Origin: Limanda limanda
Taxonomy: Eukaryota; Chordata; Actinopteri; Pleuronectiformes; Pleuronectidae
Direction: 5' to 3'
Assembly (NCBI RefSeq): GCF_963576545.1
Contig: NC_083656.1
Location: 10,006,346-10,070,345, forward strand
Length of the DNA stretch: 64,000 nucleotides
This document shows positions 1-15,100 of this stretch, in pieces; the stretch's first letter is position 1, and each line of letters opens with the position of its first letter. The translations under genes and the position numbers were made by a program. The notes below the pieces were generated by a model. That model saw only the letters and a program-made list of their open reading frames with translations. It made no database searches and was not told the DNA's origin.

Positions 1-95
1 GCCGAGCCTTGATGCAGAGAGAGAGAGTGAGATGGCGTTAATGAATTGAAAAATTAGCTACACTGATTATTTACGCCTGCTCTGTCTAATTGCAG

Positions 96-181
96 TTTGA
101 GAACGAGATCATCACCAAGCTGGATCACGAGGTGGAGGGGGGCCGCGGAGACGAGCAGTACAAAGTTCTCTTTCAGAAAAT
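96..181 (+). CDS. dock1: dock1 exon 1 of window (pre-DHR-2 helical region)
   Basis: Follows a ttgcag acceptor and ends at an AT|gtaagt donor in phase 2. Encodes residues 1-29 of the visible protein, starting [16 protein letters not shown]. It belongs to the helical segment just N-terminal to DHR-2. Confidence 0.95.
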
Positions 182-3100
182 GTAAGTGCTGATTAACGGG
201 CAGGATTACGCCCCGAGCCTCTCACGAGTTAGATAATGCTAATTGCAACATGGCACTCCTCAAAATAATCACAGTGTGCTGATGATCAGGCGACGTCTCA
301 TCGCAGTTTGCCGCTGTGATGTGTGCTCTCAGTTCACGAGGATGCTGATGAAAGTTTAGCCAAATCCTAAGCAGCAGAAGTTGACATTTTAAGGTTCAGT
401 GTGTAGGATTCAGGTGAAAGGGATCTATTAAATAATCCTTGTGATGTTTTCACTAGTGTGTTTCATCTAAATTGTACGATTTGTTGTTTTCTTTACCCTA
501 GAATGAGCCCTTTCTATTCAAATACTCTTTTGCAATAGCCCAAACTAGACAAACTAAACACCTTTTGAGTTGTATGTCAACTGAAGGCCATCACAGGTTA
601 TCTGTTGTGTTTAGAGGGGGATGTGGTGAGGGGAATTCAACTGCAACATGCAACTTCACCACTAGATGTCACTAAATTCCACACACTGAACCTTTAAGCA
701 ATCGAATAATTTCTTGTACATGCATCACATTTGTTTTTTCCTCTCTGTCCCCGGCTTCTGTTCCTTCACACACACACTAGTTTACTGGAGCACTGCAGGA
801 AGCACAAGTACTTGGCCAAGACCGGCGAGAACTTCGTCACGCTGGTGGTTCGTCTGCTGGAGAGGTTGCTGGACTACAGGACCATCATGCACGATGAGAA
901 CAAGGAGAACCGCATGAGCTGCACTGTCAACGTGCTCGTAAGATGGCTATTTCAAAAACACACAACCCCATGCATGAAATGATGACAACATCTGTATTAC
1001 CGACTCCTAAGCATCGTTCTTAGACTATCGAGGCCACTTAAGAAACAGTGAGAGTCACCTGCACGTGTCTTGATGCATCAAGATGTGATCACAGAGCCGC
1101 TCACCTGAAACCCCTCGCCTCTGTGAAGTGACATTTCACCAGGGAGCACCAAAATGTCGGTTCTGTGTCATGTGACCCGCAGGCCCGTGGCCTACATGCA
1201 ACATTTATCTGAGTCATGTTCTTTCGGTGATGTGTCATGTATTAAATATGAGTTTTCAGTTTTCGCCAAGAGAGCAGTGCGACATCCTCCCACTGTGATT
1301 CTGTCAGCCAACTTATTTTCTCTACCAGAAACTTACTGTTTGCCTGCTGCGAGCCAGTTCATTTTTATTAATCCATAAAGAAAATGAATTTGTCACACAG
1401 CCAAGATATTAAGATTTTTTCAGTAATAATCTACAGTCCAGTAATTTCTAGAATTATGCTTCTTAAGTAGGACACGCTGAACCCTTAGAAATGCATTTTA
1501 ATGTTTTTTCTTTTCCTTCTTGTAGAACTTCTACAAGGAGATAGACAGAGAGGAAATGTACATCAGGTAAGTAAGAGTGAAGATTGCTCAGACTTTCTAA
1601 GCATTCAGTCTATTTGAGGCATTTTAAACACACCCATGAGGTATATAATCAAAGTGGATTTCAGACATGCAATAAAGGAGATTTTCCTGACACTTTCCGA
1701 ATGTGGGAATGCAAATTGTACAAATAAGTTGCTCCCAACCTTTTCTGAAACTATTTTCCTGCCAGCCTCTTTGTAAAATATCTGAGTGAGCCCATCTGAG
1801 GCCTAAACAAAACCCTGCAGCATTTGTACATCACCTCCTGCCTCCTGCTTGCTCTGCCCAGGCTCCACCCCTCAGTTGAATGGTCCCGACATTTCATGAC
1901 TCAGACAATCTAAGTCAGCTCCTAATTTTCCACAACACTAAATGCTGCACATCTGGCTCCTTCCCTCCGAGCTGCACATGCACCAGAAATCCAGAATAAA
2001 ATATTTGATTTTGCTTAAGTGCATTTTCCATTTGCGCAAATCTCGCCACTCAGATAATTCCATCTGTCCGCCAAAAGTTATTTGAGGTAAAGGAGGCTGT
2101 CAACACGCATCAGCCCTGGTAGAGTTCACTTCCTGTCTGTTGTTTTAGTGTGTGAGGCCCAGATATGACCCATAAATCACTGCTCTCTCCTGCCAGGTAC
2201 CTCTACAAGCTGTGTGACCTCCACAAAGAGTGCGACAACTACACGGAGGCTGCCTACACTCTGCTGCTACACGCCAAACTGCTCAAGGTACACACGCACA
2301 ATACCAACAACAAATTAACGTGGAATTAAACATTCCAAAATACTTCAAACGGCACCGATCGCAGAATCCCAAGCTCACAAGCTGTTATCAGGCAGATGGT
2401 ATTGAACCCTGGGCGTCAAACAAGGGTGTATATTTGAATCGGAATGTGCACAGGACTTGGAAATATAGGTCGCCATGCCTTTAATCCAATCATGCAATGA
2501 GATGGCTGCTCAGAGGGCAGATCTGCTGAGCAGCATCTTTCTCACCTTGAGTAGTCGGTGCAAATCTCAGCTGGTATCTGATCTTTCCTGAGAACAGCAA
2601 AGACATTGTTAAAAACAGGAGGAGCAGCAGCTCCCAGCTTTCGGAGGTGCTTTGAGATAAAGGTGAACTTTAACTGTCCTCTTTGTCAGCCAGAAATTAA
2701 CAATCCTCGTCTGTAGATCACAGGGTTCAAGGCCCCCCCCCGGTGTAGAGTGGAAAAGGGGGCAGGTTCCTACTACATACCCAGTGCAATGATATCTTAT
2801 ATTAGACACATACATATTTATATTCTGTCAGCATTTCCTCAATACACCTTGTAAATGTCGACCTGCTCTCGGCTTTAAAAGTTTCCATCTCTCGCCAAAA
2901 ATATTCCACAAAACTCCTCGCCCACACAAAAAAAACTGCAGTGTCTATCCCCAGCCGGGGGGGTTGGTATTACCTGAGTTTGGAGTTGTTCCTCTGTGGC
3001 TTTTATCCAACATGGTTGCACCCAATATCTCATTTGTATTTGCATAAGTAGCTGACTGTTCCAGCCTCTGTTCAGGTCCCGAAAGGGAAGAGCAGACTGA

Positions 3101-6100
3101 CTGCATCACTTGTTCCTCGCTGAAGCAGCATTTGCAGAACCTGTTTCGATTGTTATTATTTCAATTCTGCTCATCTCTGATCATAGCATAATTTAAACCT
3201 TTAGAGACTGACTCTATTATAGTAAATGTTGAAAATGAGCTAATTTTGTTGCACCAGGGTATTGATGAATGTTTTATTCTGCGAGGTCGTCATTAAAGTC
3301 AGTTTTTGTACTTTGGTCAAATACATCCTTCCCTCACTACAAATCTACTTTTCCCCCTGTGTTTGCATCTCGTCCACATGCAAACTGCATTCCGTTTGAT
3401 TTGTAAGTGTATCCATGTGTACGTGTGAAACAGATCATTGAAATAGACTTTACCTGCTGGCCTGGCATGCTTGTGTTAGGGTTTGTTTTCTCGTGTTATT
3501 TTTAAAAACAAAGAGGAAAATATCCGTTCCAACAAATATCTGCCGTCGTGTAGACCAGGCAATAGAAGCTCATGTAAACAAGCATGAATTAGGAGGAATG
3601 ATATTGTAAAACTGGGAAAAACTGGTTCCTGTACTGATGATTAGTTGTCCAGTAGATTAGCTGCAGTCGTATAATAACAGATTTATTCATTTACATCACT
3701 TTGTGTATTGTCAGAGGTGTATCAGCAGGGTCACTGGCCGTCCATGAATAAATCGAGACATTTAAATGCTGCAGTTGCGCCGTGAAGGAATCAATAGCTT
3801 GATCCAGAGCCTCCCTGCATCCCTCTTCATGCCACAGCGACAATATGCCGAGCAATTACTCTTTCGCCCATCTCCAGCTCAGGACATGCAATTCCTCGGC
3901 TTTGCTATTCAAATGTTGCCCTCGGTCAGAAGTTTCTCAGAGATCTTAACTCTTCAGGTCACTCGCAGGACTTCAGAATCCTAATTAAAGCCGGCTGCTA
4001 ATGGCTGGACGAGTGGGATTATGCTTCCATGACTCAGAGGCCCATCAGATTGACTGTCTCCCCGTTAGCCGAGCTGCTCGGGCCCTTTCAGAAACCTCAT
4101 CATTATCCTCGCTGAGATGGAGTTCACAGGCAGCACCAGCCTCTGCTATCGTCCTGTGTTCTCTTGCATCAATCGTCTTCTCCTGCCTCTGTTTATACTG
4201 CACTAGATTGGCTTCCGATGACCTAACATGTTTTTGGATTGTGGGGAATCCTGTGTGCAGCACTGTATCAGCAAGCATTCGCAACAGAAAGCTATGAACT
4301 GCAACGATGCTCTCTCTGAACTATTCGATATGTATTGACGCCTGTTTCATTGCCCAAACCTTAAGTTTCAATCTCGCCCTGCCAGAGTGCAGTGCAGCTG
4401 TAAAAAGAAATACACATCAGTCTCACCATATTTGCATCGGCTATAGCTCAGCCATTGATTACTTGTCACTCGATCAGCTTTTCGCGCGAAGTTGACCCCG
4501 AGGCTAATTTCTCTCTCCCCCTGTAGTGGTCGGACGAGCAGTGTGCAGCCCACCTGACCCAGAGAGACGGCTACCACGCCGCCACTCAAGGACAGCTCAA
4601 GGATCAGCTCTACCAGCAGATTATCAATTACTTCGACAAGGGCAAGGTGAGAGACGCACATAGAGAAGCACATACTACCCACACACACACACACATGGAG
4701 GAATGGTCGTAATCATGATAAATCCAGGGCTCTGAGGAAGCTATTATTAGTTGTCGTCATCCCTCTTAAATACCCCCTCTGGCCTGGGAAGGTAGAGATG
4801 CTGAATTGAAGTTTTATGTTTCTTTCAGAGATTGTAAAAAATCCTCTTCTTTCAGCAGATGCTCTTATGGACGAAGGCGCATTGTACATTAATGTGGCTC
4901 TTTTGTGTTGTCACTTACCTTCCAAGAATTGTTGTCTCCCACTGTCCCCATTTCCCTCACACCACTATAGAGACATTCGTATACACCATCCCTGGATCAT
5001 GGTGTGAAGAACAGGTCATTTATAATCGCCAGACATTCTTCTACCCAGCTCATATTTTATTCCAGTGGAGGACGGAAATGTTTTTCCGCCTGTAAGCCGA
5101 GTTTGGAATGGGTCCGCAGAACTGCAGCCAGAGATGATGTCCCAAGGCTTTGCATGTGTCATCAGTGTTGGGGTGCAGCCACCACTTTTGGCTCACTCGC
5201 CAACTGTCACTCAACAGGATATGGCGGTGGAGAAAACAAACTGATAGAGCATTGGAGAAACTTACACACCCACACACCAGAGTGATCAGGAAGTGTCACA
5301 GTGGCTGCAGGAATACATCAACACTCCAGAGAAGGGACCGTCTCTAAGAGTGTCATCCAGAACACGGTCCCAGTTGGTGCTGCCGCCGCTGCTCTGCACC
5401 AATGGCAGCCCGATCTGAGTAGCAGTCTGGAGTCGATCCACCTCCATCCTGACCCAGATCAGTTCAGCCCAATCTAATCTGTCAGGAAGCCACTTAGAAG
5501 CCTTTCAACATGTTGGAGTGGCTCCCATCTATCTGCGACAGCACTCGGCTTCAGTGGATGAGTCTCAAAAAGAAATGCATCACCATAAAACATATTGTTC
5601 CTACAAGAGGATGGAAACTGAGGTTTAGTGTTTTAGATCAAAAGAAAAATAATACAATAATGTTTACATAAAACGAAGGATGCAAGAATGAAGAGCATTG
5701 CCTGGGAGAGCTGTCACCAAAGGAATTATTTATCTCAGCATTTGATCTTGACAATTGATTCATTTACTAACTGTCTCTGTTTATGATCCCAACAGATGTG
5801 GGAGGAGGCGATCATCTTGGGAAAGGAACTGGCTGAACAGTACGAGAATGAAATGTTTGACTTTGAGCAGCTCAGCGCATCCTTGGTAAGCAATTATTTT
5901 GTTCCTGCTGCTTGTCAAGAGTCCATTAAAGCTCTGCTCATTGATATCAAAGTTACAGGTTTCCTTACTGATATGTTGATTTTATTTATTTTCACTTTAT
6001 TTCATCAGCACACTCTGATCTAGATTGAAAACAGAAAAGCACAGAAACCTTGCAAACTTAGTCGTTTTTTTATTCTATAAGTTCTTAAAGTTGGCAGCGG

Positions 6101-9100
6101 GAGATGAGATGGAATCGAGCAGTGAGGATGATTTTGTGGTGCTCTCACTTCTAAAAAAAAATAATGGACCACAAATTTGGTCCATCCGATCCTGAGAAGC
6201 CGTCAGGAATGAGAAGAATTTCATCTTCTGATCAAGGAGCTGCAGAAATATTCTGATTATCAAGCTGGGCTAGCTTGATATGCACATAAGTGCTCAAGTA
6301 ACTCTCTGGAGCGCCTATGGCAGATGGAGGTTCGGAGTCAGTGTGTGAACTTGGTTGACACAACATGAGGTCGTATTTATTTTTAGACGTACAACAATGA
6401 CCTCAACCTGGATGAGGCAAGACAATATATGAATTAAACGAAAAAGTGTAAATGAAATCCCAAATAAGGATAACTCAAATGAAAAACATTGATGCTTATG
6501 GTTGTATCTCCCCACAGAGGAAGCAGGCCCAGTTCTATGAGAACATCGTGAAGATCATCCGGCCCAAACCAGATTACTTCGCTGTGGGCTACTACGGGCT
6601 GGGGTTCCCCTCCTTCCTACGAGTGAGTACACACGTCAGCGTAAAAGCACAGTGGGTGACTTGTAAAAAAACAGATAATCAATAGGTTTACCGGTACTCG
6701 CCTCGTTCTCAGCCCTCGGGCATCGATACGTATGTTTTACACGTCTAGAGCTGGGACTTTAAAACGCTCTTTCACACTCTCCTTGTCTCTCATTCATGCT
6801 CTGTCTCTCCCAGCTCCTTAATATGAATCTCATCTTACTTATTGAACATTTTCCTATAAGTTCATCCCACATTTGCCATTGCAGGACATGGGTGTGAAAG
6901 AATTTGGCTCCTATGAGGACGAGAACTGACCCAGTCCTGTTCATGTAGTCGCAGGGTCGATTAGAGTACAAACACTTTAATTCCATTTCCTGAACTTCGC
7001 CGACAACTTGTTTCTACCGACTCTGCATCACAAGGTGTCCTTGGCTGCTAAACCTGAGCTGATCTGTGTCTCTCCTCCAAATGTGTGGACAGGCCTCGTG
7101 CTGATCTGATTGCAGCTTATCACAAATTAAGCACGTGTTTAACGGGACTTTGGTATCTCCTCACGGGTCACACTGTCCATATCAGACCTCCTCCTCTAAT
7201 CTGTCCACATATCAGATTTCATTAAACAGAATAGTTTACTGATGTAGGAATTGCCTTGTGATGCTGCATTGCCCTTTCTGACGATTTATTTACCTTTGAT
7301 ATATTCCCTGTTGCGGCTGTTTCTAGGTTGTGATCTGAAATGCTGCTGAAGGTGTTGTTTGCCTCCGTCGAGTCATTTTTATCTTCACAGCTTCACAGCA
7401 AATGGCTCAAAAGTCTTTTTAGCATGAGATGATTAAGTCCAGTTTCAAGACCAGTAATCCCCTCATGATGCCTTTCTCATTTTGTTATGCAATTTCACCA
7501 GGGTCTTACTGCTCTCCGATCTCCGTGTGCTCGGCCTGACCTCTTTCACCTGACAGGGCAGACACTCCATTACACACACAGCAGACTGAACAGGCTCATT
7601 CAAAGTGGCCATTTAAACATCCTCAGAGGACAGTTCTCTTTGTACCATGCCATTACAAGCCAGCACCTGAATGTCATATGATTTTGCATCTATATGCACA
7701 TATGTACAACACGTCTGTCCCATTTTTGTGAACAGGATATCTCCAGTCCGCCTTGATGGAATGTCTTGCAATCTGGTTTTATTGTTCAGTTTAGCTCAAG
7801 CATGAACTGATTAGATACTGATGCTCAAATGTCAAGGTCGCCATGACGTCACGAGATACATTTTTGTGCCTTGTGAACACGGTATCTAAAGAACATCTCG
7901 AGGGAATCCTTTCAAATTTGGAACAAACCTTCATTTGGACTCACGAGAGAAATGATTCGAAATTTGGTCGTCAAAGGTCAGTGTGACCTCACAGAACACA
8001 TGTTTTGACTTGTGGACGAAACATCTCAGGAACACCCTGAGGGACTTTCTTCAAATTGAATACAAATGTTCACTTGGACAGATTTTGGTGGTTGAAGGTC
8101 AAGGTGGCCTCACCACCATACACCAAAATACATGAAGGCTGAAACTGCATTGGATTGGAGAGGCATAAGGCTGGTGTATTATTTATAGTTTTCTTTATTG
8201 TGTACACAGATAAAACTTAATTGTTATTTTCCTGCTGAATTTATAGCTGTGAAGGGTTTTTGAATGAATACAGCCGAATGGATTTAAAGTGTGCTCCTAC
8301 TTTGTTCTCTCATAAGAGCTCCTATTGCACCCTCTATATATTTCATAATTATGTGGAAAGACTTCTGTGAGCACATATGGAAGTAGCTGTGTGTGAGTTA
8401 CTAATTAAGATAAATCTAGTGTATGGTGGCGGGTATTTTCTTCAAACCCCTCTTTGCTTGTGTGTGCTGCTGCAGGAAAAAGTCAATTATGTAAGAAAAT
8501 CAATGCCTTGATGAAGATATTCTGAACCCACGCCCCTTAAGAATGGATTTCCTGCACGAGTGTTTAATTCAGCTGCTCAAGACTTATTAGTTGTTAATGT
8601 GAGCAGACACCAGCGCAGTCCAGATCATGTTTAAATCTGCGGTCACAGCTAATCCCATTTAAAAACCCTTGTTTTGTTTATTTGTGTAATGATTTCAACC
8701 TTAAAGCCACAGTACCTCGTCAAGAGGCTTTGAAGCATGACTGAAAGCTCCTGTTGTGTTTGTTGGCTCCATAAAGAATCCAGAGTAGCTTTCCGCCCTT
8801 TGACACGTTAGAGGTATTCTCAGCATTTCAAAGGCAGATTTCCGCTGCACTTGTTGTCCTTTACTTTACATCCAGCCGGCGTCTCTCTCCACTTCTCCCT
8901 TCTCTTCCCATCAATCACAAACTTTACCTAATCGCCGTATTGAGTTTCCTGTGAGTGCGCGGCTTAAAGAGCATTTGAGGCTGTGTGAAAGTTGCGGTTT
9001 GAAATATGTATCCAAGCACGGCACATTCGGAGACACTCGGATATGAGCTGTCATGTTCCATCATTCAAAATGTTCCTCAGACAGACCCCTGAGCACACTC

Positions 9101-12100
9101 ACAGAAATGAGAAAACCGCAGTCTGTGGACTCTTCTCATCTCATTCACTTTTGTTTTGGAATTAAACCAGATGGGTGTCAGTTAAACCTTTTATCTGAGT
9201 GTAGTAGATTGAAATTAAGCAACTCTACATTTGAAAGACTTTTTCCATGTAAACCGTGATATTCCACTTAGATTTAGTCATTCAACCCCAACACTACATT
9301 ACCTATACTATAAAACCGAGACTTCTTCTAGTCTTCAAGCAAACACGTCCAAAGAGCTTAAATCTTTGAGTTACATTTTCATCAGCTACAATGAATTCAA
9401 AACTGTGCTGTTTAAAAGGAGACCTCACATCACACCTATCTTTAAATCCCAGTTAGGGTGAGTATTGGGGTCATATTACTTGAGGTTTATGAAGCAGGAA
9501 GGCCCCTCAGACCCTCTGGTTCTCTTTCTTCTTAATACCGAAACATTCTGTGATGCGCCAGAACAGCCAGAGAATCTGAGAGGAGCTGGAAATGTTGATA
9601 TTTCAACTTAAATTAAAAGCCCAGCTCTTTAGTCTTACTTTAATGTAGTGTTTTCATATTTATGGCTTTACATACGGTATATATATATATAAATACATTT
9701 ATATATTATTTTTTATTAATCTACATTCTTAAAAAACAAAAAATGATTGTTGATTATATAGATTTTATTATCTTAACTTCCCTTTCTCCTCTTCTTGTCT
9801 TTTCTATTATTGATTGCTGATTGGTGTGCATTCATCTCTAAGCCTGAATGTTTTAAACACATTTGTAATTGTTTTTTTACATCCCATGTTTTGCCAAGTT
9901 GGATTGTTTCAGTAGAGCTTTAAGACTTTTTCAGCAATACGAACTGCAGCTGCTTTGTCTCTTGACTGAATGAAATTGTCTTTTTACCAACCAGCTGAAA
10001 TAGAAAGACCATTTTCAAATGAATTATTATCTCATGGACAGTATTTCATTTTTTTGGCAGAACCAGCAAGTGGAAGACCATGAATGCAAATGTGAATCCA
10101 CTGTCCTCTTATGAATAAGCAAACAGTGGGCATCGATTAGATATCCATGATCGGATTTGTTTGATTTAGAGAAGTAGAAAGGTCGAACTTACAGTAAAAA
10201 TGTGCAGCAACGTATCAGCCAGATTTAGAGGCACCACCGGCAGTTGAAAGGGAAGGCTCTGGAAATCAATTTGCTTTCGTCAACTTATCTGTCAAAGCAA
10301 ATTTGAAAATGTCCCCCGGCTGCAGTTGCTTTAATTAATTGGGGAATTGAGATGTGTGCTGTGCATGAGCGAGATGGGCCTGCTGCGTGCGAGCTATTGT
10401 GTCGTGATGGTCTGTGAAAGAAAGACGGAAACTGCAAAAAAGAAAAGTCAGTGCTATTCTTCTCTAGATAAGATCCTGACTTTCAAGCTGTGTAATGTCC
10501 CTGTTAAGCTAATGAATGAGGGTGTAATTCAAAGTAAACCCTCGTATCATGTCGCTGAGATGTGAGGAGAGCTCGTCCTCCACCGCTGGGATCTTACCAC
10601 ACTGATGTTAAGACGTCTGTTACGATGCAGGGTCCTCACTCGCTGTATTCATCAGCAGCCCTTTTGTGAAAGCACCCCCCCAGCTGAGTGGCAGTAGCCA
10701 TTTGTAGTCTGTCCTTGTCTCCCCAAAGCAAGGCCGCTCTCATTGTCCAAAACACTCAATCGGTGCCAACAACTTAGTCTACCTCGTTTCCAAAGATTTA
10801 ATATGGAGATTATGATAATGTGCTTTAACCCGGGCACAGCACAGGGCCAATTAGAGCCGACTACCATCACGGAATGACTTTTAACTACTGGATCTAATGC
10901 TCCTGTGGAATGGTCCATGAAATGACACTGTACGCTGTCAACACTGCCAAAGAAAGGGACGGTGGTACCTTATGTCCAACATAATGTGAGCTAGTTAGCA
11001 CCAGATTTTATGATTGTGTGTCGTGCGCTTGCTTGTGTATACATATCATAATGTCTCCCTGTTTTTTCTTTATCGTCCCTCAGAATAAGATGTTCATGTA
11101 CCGCGGGAAGGAGTACGAGCGCAGAGAGGATTTCGAGGCACGTCTCCTCACGCAGTTTCCCAACGCGGAGAAGATGAAGATCACCACGCCGCCCAGCGAA
11201 GACACCAAGAGCTCTTCAGGACAATGTATCCTCACCAGAATTGAAATGGAATTTTGTGAAGCGGGTCCAGATTAAAGGGCAGATGTAGGAACTTTTTTTG
11301 AGCGAGATTGGGTGTTATCTAGGGACGGGAATCGGCAGGGACCTCCCGATACGATACTATCACGATACTTAGGTGGCGTTAGATATGTATTGCGATTCTG
11401 TAAGTATTGCGATTCGATATTACAATTTCCTGGGATTTCTTTTGGTTATTTTTTTTTTAAATACTGGACCATGGAAAAAAGTTGAATCATACCTTCAAAT
11501 ACAACACAGTCAAATTCACTTAGAGCTTTACAAGTTTTATTTCAAATATTAACATTAACTTAATGACTGCCGGGCAGCCAATAGAGAAAATAATTATTGT
11601 ATAGCCCCTGTCAACTGCCCACAAACACTTTTTTATTTTTATTTTTTTAAAATCGATTTGGGAGGCAGCATGGCTATTTAAAATTGTCATTCACAAGAAT
11701 CGCGATTTGTTACTGAATCGATTTTTCCCCCCATCCCTAGTGTTATCATTAAAGTGCCCTTCTAGTCCCGTGTTACATCAGAGGAGTGCCTGAAAGAACT
11801 TATAGGAATACAAATTCAGTTTTGTTAACGATACTGAATTGTCATCATGTCCCTATTGTTATTCTGTTTTAGTTTCAACACTTTCATTTATAACCTTGAT
11901 GTTTCTGCTGAAAGACATCCAGTGTTTCACGGTGAAACCCATCCTGGACCTGCCTGCCAAGTTCCAGAACAAGCCCGTGTCTGAACAAATAGTGAGGTGA
12001 GCTGCGTATACTCGCTCCGCAACACTCGTTTGTTTCTCTACAATTAGAGTGTGGAACTCAAAGTCACACAGCATGACTTTTTAATCCAGCAGAGCCCAGT

Positions 12101-15100
12101 TTACTTTCCCCAGTCACTCAAAAACAATTTCGAGAGCTTGTGCGTGATCTTTTTATTTTTGGAGTGTGGTGCGTCGAGGAGCCGCCGAGACGGAGGTGAT
12201 TTAAATCTTGATGTAAATGTAAGTGTGTGTGTGTGTTTGTGTGTGTGTGTAGAACAAACTGCGCCTGACCTCGACGTCCTTGCAATCCTTTACTCGCCAC
12301 AGCCATCTGTTATTAGTCGCTGTGCCAAGTACAACATTGTGTCTCTGACATCATTAATACCTTTGAGTCGTGGCACGGGGGCCACAGCCACCAGCCGGGG
12401 CCCCCGTGCCTGCACTGCTTGTTTGCCCAATCTGCACACCGACCATGTGCCGCATCGCTCGGCTGTGCAAACTCACTTTGATATGCACTTCAGCGCATCA
12501 CTGGACATAATTAAAAGAATATATATATACCCTTTCGGCAAATATACCTGGGCACTGATCTTATCACACGCCTGCAGCTTTGGTCACATCCCCCTGCATT
12601 GATCCCGTCGCCAGCCTAGTGGCGTGTTTGGGAATTGTTTCTGACTGGAATATGTGACTGTTCATATCCTAGAGTAGACAACCGTGTTTAGAGAGTGACA
12701 GAGGGCTGTACCATCTCTTTCTCTCTCAACTCTGTCAACTCTGTCCTCTTACTCCGTTTCTCTCCGTCCCTATCTCTCTGTTCATTCTCGTTGACTCTCA
12801 TTCAGTGCAAAACATCTGCGGTGCATAGCAATGACACTGAGCTGCTTTAGCCCGACGGTCACGGCAGCAGCAGCAGCAGCAGGCGGAGCGCAGCACCTTC
12901 TGACCTTGCTTTGTCCAGGCCCGTGCTACTGCATCATCCCTAATGACATGTAGAGGCGTTAATTGGAAGAAGTGCCGCTGACTTAAAGCTGCTTTATTAA
13001 TCTGTTCATTAGATCAGAGGCGAACACGCTCGTTTTTTTCAGGTTAATGCCACGACTTCTCAGCTAATTTACCAAAGGGTCTGGTCTTGTTCATTAAAGA
13101 GCGGTACGAGAGGGAACATCTGTAAGTGGCTCGAGTGCCAATAAGACCTGAGCCTGCCTGATTTATCCGTGTTGCTTTGTGTGCGCTGTATTCATTAGCG
13201 AAACTTTTATCGGTCCTTAGTTGAAAAAGTTGTTGCAGCCTCATCTGCACACACTGCCTGATGTGACTTAAAAAAAAAACAACAACATAAAAGGCGAGCG
13301 GCTTTGTAACAGCACAGATTCGTTTCATATTTTATTCATAGTGGTTTGCTAATAAAGTCAAAGCATGCTCTTTGAACCATATGGCATGGGTTAGGAACTG
13401 GAAATGCAATATGCTGTATGAGGATAATAGATGTGTGCTAATTTCCACAGGACAGTGTGAATGTGGATATCTAGCAGCAAGGAAGATGGGGGGGAGAGAG
13501 AGAGAGAGCAAGTGAATTGTCTATGTGGGAAAAGTGCACATGCCCAGGCAGCTGTTTTCCCGATGTTAAAAGTCTATTAACCTTTTTTTGCAAAGTTCAT
13601 CCCCACTCCTCTGTCACATATGCTGCAGCTTCTCTACGTGTCTGATATGTCGGTGACGTGTCCCGCCCCCCAAAAAAAATTAATCTATTTTCCATGTAGA
13701 TCAGGCCGCGGCTTCAGCAGCAAGTCAAAAAGCAGAGCGCTGTATATGCCACAGTTCCTGGCAGAGCGAGCCGGGAACCGGGCCTGTCCTGTGTTTGACC
13801 TGAAGCAAAGCAATCAACCTTTGAATCAAGCTGCAGATTGCCCATAACAGTTTTAATTTACTTAGGTGCTTATTTTCTCCCTCCACAGCTTCTACACAGT
13901 AAATGAAGTCCATAAATTCCAGTATTCCAGGCCAGTGAGGAAGGGAGAGAAGGACCCCGACAATGAGTTTGCGGTAATTGCCTGGACTTTTTTCTTTCGA
14001 GTGCTTTGTCTTTATCTTTTTTTGTCGTCCCGTGTGTGTTTGTCCATTTTGTTTTGATGTGATATTAACATGAAGGCTTCTTGATATTGTATTACAACAT
14101 TTTAGTGCATGCAACAGTAGGTTTTAGAAATGTATATCCGGCTAAAAGTAGCCACTTATTTTTGTTTGACAGTTTGATGAAATAGTTGCTCTCTAACTAG
14201 TGCAGTGCTCGTTCCAAACATGTCTGTATGGAATGGGCTGTTTTCTTGGTCTGTGGTGATTATGCTGGTTGCAGCTTTCTTTTCTGAAAGTGGAAAAGTG
14301 ACCTGCAGTAATTCAGCCGCGGCAAGTAAAGACCTGCTGCTGGCCCGAGTCCACAGAACCCAGAAGCTGCAACTCCTCTGCTGCACCTGTTTATCGGAAG
14401 TTCAGTGAAGAACGCAGAACCCTGAACTGAACTGTCAGTTGTCATTTTCGTGAACGGGCCCATTAGCATGAACACGCTGTTATCACTTACATTAATGAGT
14501 GCCAGCCGCCACTGCGTATGTATCGCGTGCCCAAATCACATCAAATTCGACACTTCACTTCTTTGGGAGCTTAACAACACGCGTGCCAAGTGTGAAGCCG
14601 ATAAGATGAAAGGTTCTCGAGATATGCAAGCTCCATACAGACTAGGATTTCTAGAATTATTTGATGGAAGATAACGATGATGGTCCCATGAATCTTTATC
14701 CCACATTTAGTTTGTGACAAGTTCATTATTATATAGTCTCGAAGAGGTAAATATTATTTTTGTCCCACTGCAGCAAGATGCAGCAAACTGAGTAAACCTG
14801 AAAAGGGCTTTTCCTTTCTATCCGTTTTTGATCAGGTTCCTGCTTCTTTGTCTCGGTACTGCTCCTCCTGTCTTTTAATTTATTATGGGATGCCACCGGA
14901 TTATTGTTTGGAGTTTATGCTCCACAGATTCTTTTAGTCATATCCCTCAGAGTAAATCACTTTCATTTTAGAACTCTCATTTATATTCAGCTCATTTTTT
15001 ATTTTACTTTGATTGTTTTTTTTAAACACAGGAAGTAAAGCAGCAGACAGGGATCCAGATCTGCCGATAGCATAGCTCTCGAGTTTTGATTTTCAGTTTG

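Larger units (their letters stand above)
6623..11083 (+). other. dock1 intron (exon 7-8), 4.5 kb
   Basis: Holds the AGGTCA-rich dispersed repeat (7797-8175) and a short (TA)n at about 9680-9692. The rest looks like single-copy intron with no nested gene. Confidence 0.85.

Noticed and set aside
12051..12602. 183-codon + strand frame in a dock1 intron
   Set aside because: Crosses a (TG)n run, has no domain, and lies between well-defined dock1 exons; chance frame.
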